From Methylobacteriaceae bacterium (lineage in GTDB: Bacteria; Pseudomonadota; Alphaproteobacteria; Rhizobiales; Beijerinckiaceae): 49,113 nucleotides of DNA. Position 1 is the stretch's first letter. Every line of letters starts with the position of its first letter. The notes under the pieces are model-generated. The model was not told the DNA's origin and searched no databases. It saw nothing but the letters and a program-made list of their open reading frames with translations. Positions 46,548-49,113 of this stretch are shown here, one piece after another. Location: assembly GCA_947444195.1 (NCBI GenBank), contig CANEZL010000035.1, positions 1-49,113 of the forward strand, written 5' to 3'. A program made the translations under genes and the position numbers.

Positions 46548-47093
46548 TCAGTGCCCCTCGAACTCCATCAGGGTCCGCACCGGCACGCCCATGTCGCGCA
46601 GGCGCTGGGCGCCGCCGATCTCCGGCAGGTCGATGACGAAGCAGGCGGCCACGATCTCGGCGCCCGCCCCGCGCAGCAGCTCGACCGCGGCGGTGGCGGT
46701 GCCCCCGGTGGCGATGAGGTCGTCCACGATGAGGACGCGGTCGCCCGGCTTCACGGCGTCCACGTGGATCTCGATCTCGTCGGTGCCGTATTCGAGGGCG
46801 TAGGCGATCGAGACGGTCTTGTGCGGGAGCTTGCCCTTCTTGCGGATCGGCACGAACCCCGTCGAGAGCTGGTGGGCCACCGCGCCGCCGAGGATGAAGC
46901 CCCGCGCCTCGATGCCGGCCACTTGGTCGATCCGGCCGCCCGCGAAGGGATGCACCAGCGCGTCCACGGCCCGGCGGAAGGCGCGCGGGTCGCTGAGCAG
47001 GGTGGTGATGTCCCGGAAGATGATCCCGGGCTTGGGGTAGTCGGGGATCGAGCGGATCGATTCCTTGAGCGCGACGTGGCGGCGCGTATCCAT
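46548..47093 (-). CDS. apt: Adenine phosphoribosyltransferase
   Basis: Salvages adenine to AMP with PRPP. The 181-residue protein has the family opening [20 protein letters not shown], the substrate loop [17 protein letters not shown], and the PRPP-binding motif [20 protein letters not shown]. The start ATG at 47093 gives [13 protein letters not shown]. It is upstream of rpmH on the same strand but that gene has its own promoter. Confidence 0.96.
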   Translation of the reverse strand: MDTRRHVALKESIRSIPDYPKPGIIFRDITTLLSDPRAFRRAVDALVHPFAGGRIDQVAGIEARGFILGGAVAHQLSTGFVPIRKKGKLPHKTVSIAYALEYGTDEIEIHVDAVKPGDRVLIVDDLIATGGTATAAVELLRGAGAEIVAACFVIDLPEIGGAQRLRDMGVPVRTLMEFEGH

Positions 47094-47167
47094 GACAGAC
47101 TTCCTGTGACGACGGCCGCGTTAAAGCAGACGGCGCGCCCGCTTGCCAGTTCTCGGGAGGGACGGCC

Positions 47168-47962
47168 TCAGCCCTGCGACTTCTTCAGCAGCGCGAGGAG
47201 CTGGCGCTGGAGGGTCTCGTTGCCCGCGCAGACCGAGCGGGGGGCGAGCGGCTCGGCGGCGCCGTCGGCGGAGGCGACGAAGCCGCCGGCCTCGCGCACC
47301 AGGATGATTCCCGCGGCGAAGTCGTAGGTCTGCAGGTCGCGCTCCCAGTAGCCGTCGAGGCGCCCGCAGGCCACGTAGGCGAGGTCGAGGGCGGCCGAGC
47401 CCATGCGGCGGGTGCCGCCGGCCACCGCCATCACCGCGCCCACCTCGCGCAGGAGGCGGGGATGGCTGCCGCGGCCGAGATAGGGCGTGCCGTAGGCGAT
47501 GAGGGCGTCGGCCATGTCGGTGCGGCCGGAGACGCGCAGGCGCCGGTTGTTCAGGTAGGCGCCCTTGCCGCGCTCGGCCACGAACAGCTCGTCCTTCACC
47601 GGATCGTAGATGACGCCGGCCACGATCTGGCCCTCGCGCTCGAGGCCCACCGAGATCGCGAAATGCGGGATGCCGTGCAGGAAGTTGGCCGTGCCGTCGA
47701 GGGGATCGACGTGCCAGGTGTGGCTCTTGTCGGTGCCCTCGATGACGCCGTTCTCCTCCAGCACGAGGCCGTAGCCGGGCCGGGCCTTCATCAGCGCCTC
47801 GCGCAGCACCTCCTCGGCCTTGCGGTCGGCCGCCGAGACGAAGTCGCCGGGCCCCTTGCGCGAGACCTGGAGGTTCTCGACCTCGCCGAAATCGCGGCGC
47901 AGGCCCCGCGAGGCCTTGCGCACGGCGTCGACCATCACGGTCATGAGCGGGGAGGAGATCAT
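47168..47962 (-). CDS. suhB: Inositol monophosphatase family protein (SuhB-like)
   Basis: The 264-residue protein has the phosphatase motifs EENG (about 80-83), HVDPLDGTANFLHGIPHFAI (about 96-115) and WERDLQTYDFAAGIILVREA. SuhB-type members hydrolyse inositol phosphates and in E. coli also assist rRNA transcription; which applies here is open. The start ATG at 47962 lies 20 bp from a perfect 9-bp dyad (47982-48009). It ends 74 bp before apt. Confidence 0.92.
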   Translation of the reverse strand: MISSPLMTVMVDAVRKASRGLRRDFGEVENLQVSRKGPGDFVSAADRKAEEVLREALMKARPGYGLVLEENGVIEGTDKSHTWHVDPLDGTANFLHGIPHFAISVGLEREGQIVAGVIYDPVKDELFVAERGKGAYLNNRRLRVSGRTDMADALIAYGTPYLGRGSHPRLLREVGAVMAVAGGTRRMGSAALDLAYVACGRLDGYWERDLQTYDFAAGIILVREAGGFVASADGAAEPLAPRSVCAGNETLQRQLLALLKKSQG

Positions 47963-47981
47963 CGCGGGCGTCCGGTGTCGA

Positions 47982-48009
47982 GGAGCGTTTGCGCCGCGTT
48001 AAACGCTCC
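47982..48009 (-). promoter_or_regulatory. Perfect inverted repeat in the suhB leader
   Basis: GGAGCGTTT (47982-47990) faces AAACGCTCC (48001-48009) with ten bases between, 19 bp upstream of the suhB start codon. It could be an operator or a leader hairpin that masks the ribosome-binding region. Confidence 0.5.
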
Positions 48010-48201
48010 GCCGCGCGGAATCGAGCCCCCACGCCGCATGGGGGGCATCACCGGCCTCCATGCGGATCCGTTCCGCCGGATACCACCTGCCCGGGCATCA
48101 TGAAATAAATCGCATGTCGGTAGAATCCATTTAACCATCCGCCCGCACAGCTGGCATCCGCATCCCGACCGGCCCCGGCGTCCGGATGTCCAGGATACGC
48201 C

Positions 48202-49113
48202 ATGACCCTCCCCCCGCTCAGCATCCGCGCCAAGCTCACCGGCGCCTTCGCCGTCCTCCTGCTCTTCGTCGCCGGCCTCGCCGGGGTCGGATACGTGAGC
48301 GCCGTCCGGATGAACGGGCTCCTCGTGGAGGTGCAGACGAACTGGCTGGCGAGCATCCGCACGGCGGGCCAGGTCGATGCCCTCACCGGCCGCTACACCA
48401 CCAGCATGCTGCGCCACATCCTCACGAGCGAGCCCCAGATGCTCGCCAGCATCGACAAGGACCTCGTGGAGCGCGCGCGCAAGCTCGACGAGGCGCGGCG
48501 GGCCTACGAGCCCCTGATCAGCTCCCCGGAGGAGCGGGCCCATTACGAGACCTTCGCGCGCAACTGGCGCGATTTCACCGCCACCGTCGACGGCATCCTC
48601 GCCCTGTCGCGCGGCGGGCGGAAGGCGGAGGCGCTCGCCCTCTACGAGACCCAGGGCGTCGGCCCGCGCCGCGCCGCCTCGAACGCCCTCGACAAGGTCG
48701 TCGCGCACAACAATGCCGGCGCGGCCGAGGCCGAGATCGCGGGCGCGGCGGCCTACGGGCAGACGCGCACGACCCTGATCGCGGCGGGCCTCGGCGCCCT
48801 GCTCCTCGCCCTCGTGCTCGGCGGCCTGATCGTGCGCACGATCGGCCGCGACATCGCCTCCGTGGTGACGCCGATGAAGGCGCTGGCGGCGGGCGACGCG
48901 GGGGTGAGCATCCCCCACCAGGGCAGCGCCACGGAGATCGGCACCATCGCGGACGCGGCGGAGATCTTCCGGGAGAACCTGCTGCGTTCGCGGGCCCTGG
49001 AGGCGGAGACGGCATCGGCGCGGGCGTCGGCGGAGGCGCAGCGCCGGGCGGGCATGCGCCAGATGGCCGACGGGTTCGAGGCGGCGGTCGGCCACGTGCT
49101 GGCCGCCGTGGCC
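48202..49113 (+). CDS. Methyl-accepting chemotaxis protein, C-terminus beyond window
   Basis: The first 304 residues of a chemoreceptor. MTLPPLSIRAKLTGAFAVLL starts the first helix; a four-helix-bundle sensor domain (4HB_MCP type, about 35-190) follows, then a second helix (ALLLALVLGGLIVRTIG, about 197-213) and a HAMP domain (VVTPMKALAAGDAGVSIP). The visible end, ADGFEAAVGHVLAAVA, is the start of the signalling domain. The gene is divergent from suhB with a less GC-rich promoter region near 48100-48140. Confidence 0.93.
   Translation, partial: MTLPPLSIRAKLTGAFAVLLLFVAGLAGVGYVSAVRMNGLLVEVQTNWLASIRTAGQVDALTGRYTTSMLRHILTSEPQMLASIDKDLVERARKLDEARRAYEPLISSPEERAHYETFARNWRDFTATVDGILALSRGGRKAEALALYETQGVGPRRAASNALDKVVAHNNAGAAEAEIAGAAAYGQTRTTLIAAGLGALLLALVLGGLIVRTIGRDIASVVTPMKALAAGDAGVSIPHQGSATEIGTIADAAEIFRENLLRSRALEAETASARASAEAQRRAGMRQMADGFEAAVGHVLAAVA

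Overview
The window is a contiguous, strongly GC-rich piece of an alphaproteobacterial chromosome, almost certainly Methylobacterium or a close relative in the Methylobacteriaceae. The decisive evidence is a full serine-cycle cluster for C1 assimilation on the minus strand (sgaA-hprA-mtdA-fchA and mtkA-mtkB-ppc-mclA, 7302-17826), in the arrangement known from M. extorquens AM1. Protein differences from AM1, extra genes and different intergenic repeats suggest a different species. I see no prophage, insertion sequence, CRISPR array, tRNA or rRNA; this looks like core chromosome.

Layout. 1-3400: multidrug efflux operon on the minus strand (SMR transporter, TetR regulator, RND adaptor, RND pump cut by the window edge), with a TetR-type operator inside its promoter spacer. 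3552-7251: plus-strand group of a glutathione transferase, a three-part flavin/2Fe-2S reductase hybrid and a LysR regulator. 7302-17826: the serine cycle in two transcription units separated by a hairpin. 18423-20976: a phospholipase-C-like phosphoesterase and glycosyltransferase pair (plcP-agt type lipid remodelling) with a candidate Pho box, then rnhB. 20984-27320: housekeeping and cofactor genes (radical SAM protein, moaB, Nudix, tusA, glutamate-cysteine ligase, rsmE) and a Gly/Tyr-rich secreted protein. 27612-33567: small secreted protein, ubiA, DUF6101-like protein, cysQ-like phosphatase, cold-shock protein, small unknown proteins and a DJ-1/PfpI protein. 33753-37450: L,D-transpeptidase, a copper-handling pair (DUF2946-like plus a YcnI-PCuAC fusion) and DUF1465. 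37824-42412: chemoreceptor, ribosomal protein L31, ABC exporter. 42526-47962: the rpmH-rnpA-yidC-yihA gene order, then apt and an inositol monophosphatase family gene. 48202-end: start of a second chemoreceptor.

How it fits together. SgaA, HprA, PEP carboxylase, malate thiokinase and malyl-CoA lyase form the carbon loop that regenerates glyoxylate and releases acetyl-CoA. MtdA and FchA supply methylene-tetrahydrofolate from formate-derived formyl-tetrahydrofolate. The PEP carboxylase has lost two of the four residues that bind the inhibitor aspartate in the E. coli enzyme, which fits an enzyme that must run at high flux while malate and C4 acids are abundant.

The most interesting leads are the altered PEP carboxylase inhibitor site, the lipid-remodelling pair with its candidate Pho box, a perfect 10-bp inverted repeat in the sgaA upstream region, REP-like palindromes inside the serine-cycle operons, a possible structured RNA at 29731-29856, and a two-module palindromic repeat whose first module contains the stop codon of two unrelated genes. 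I did not find a clearly new multi-gene system.
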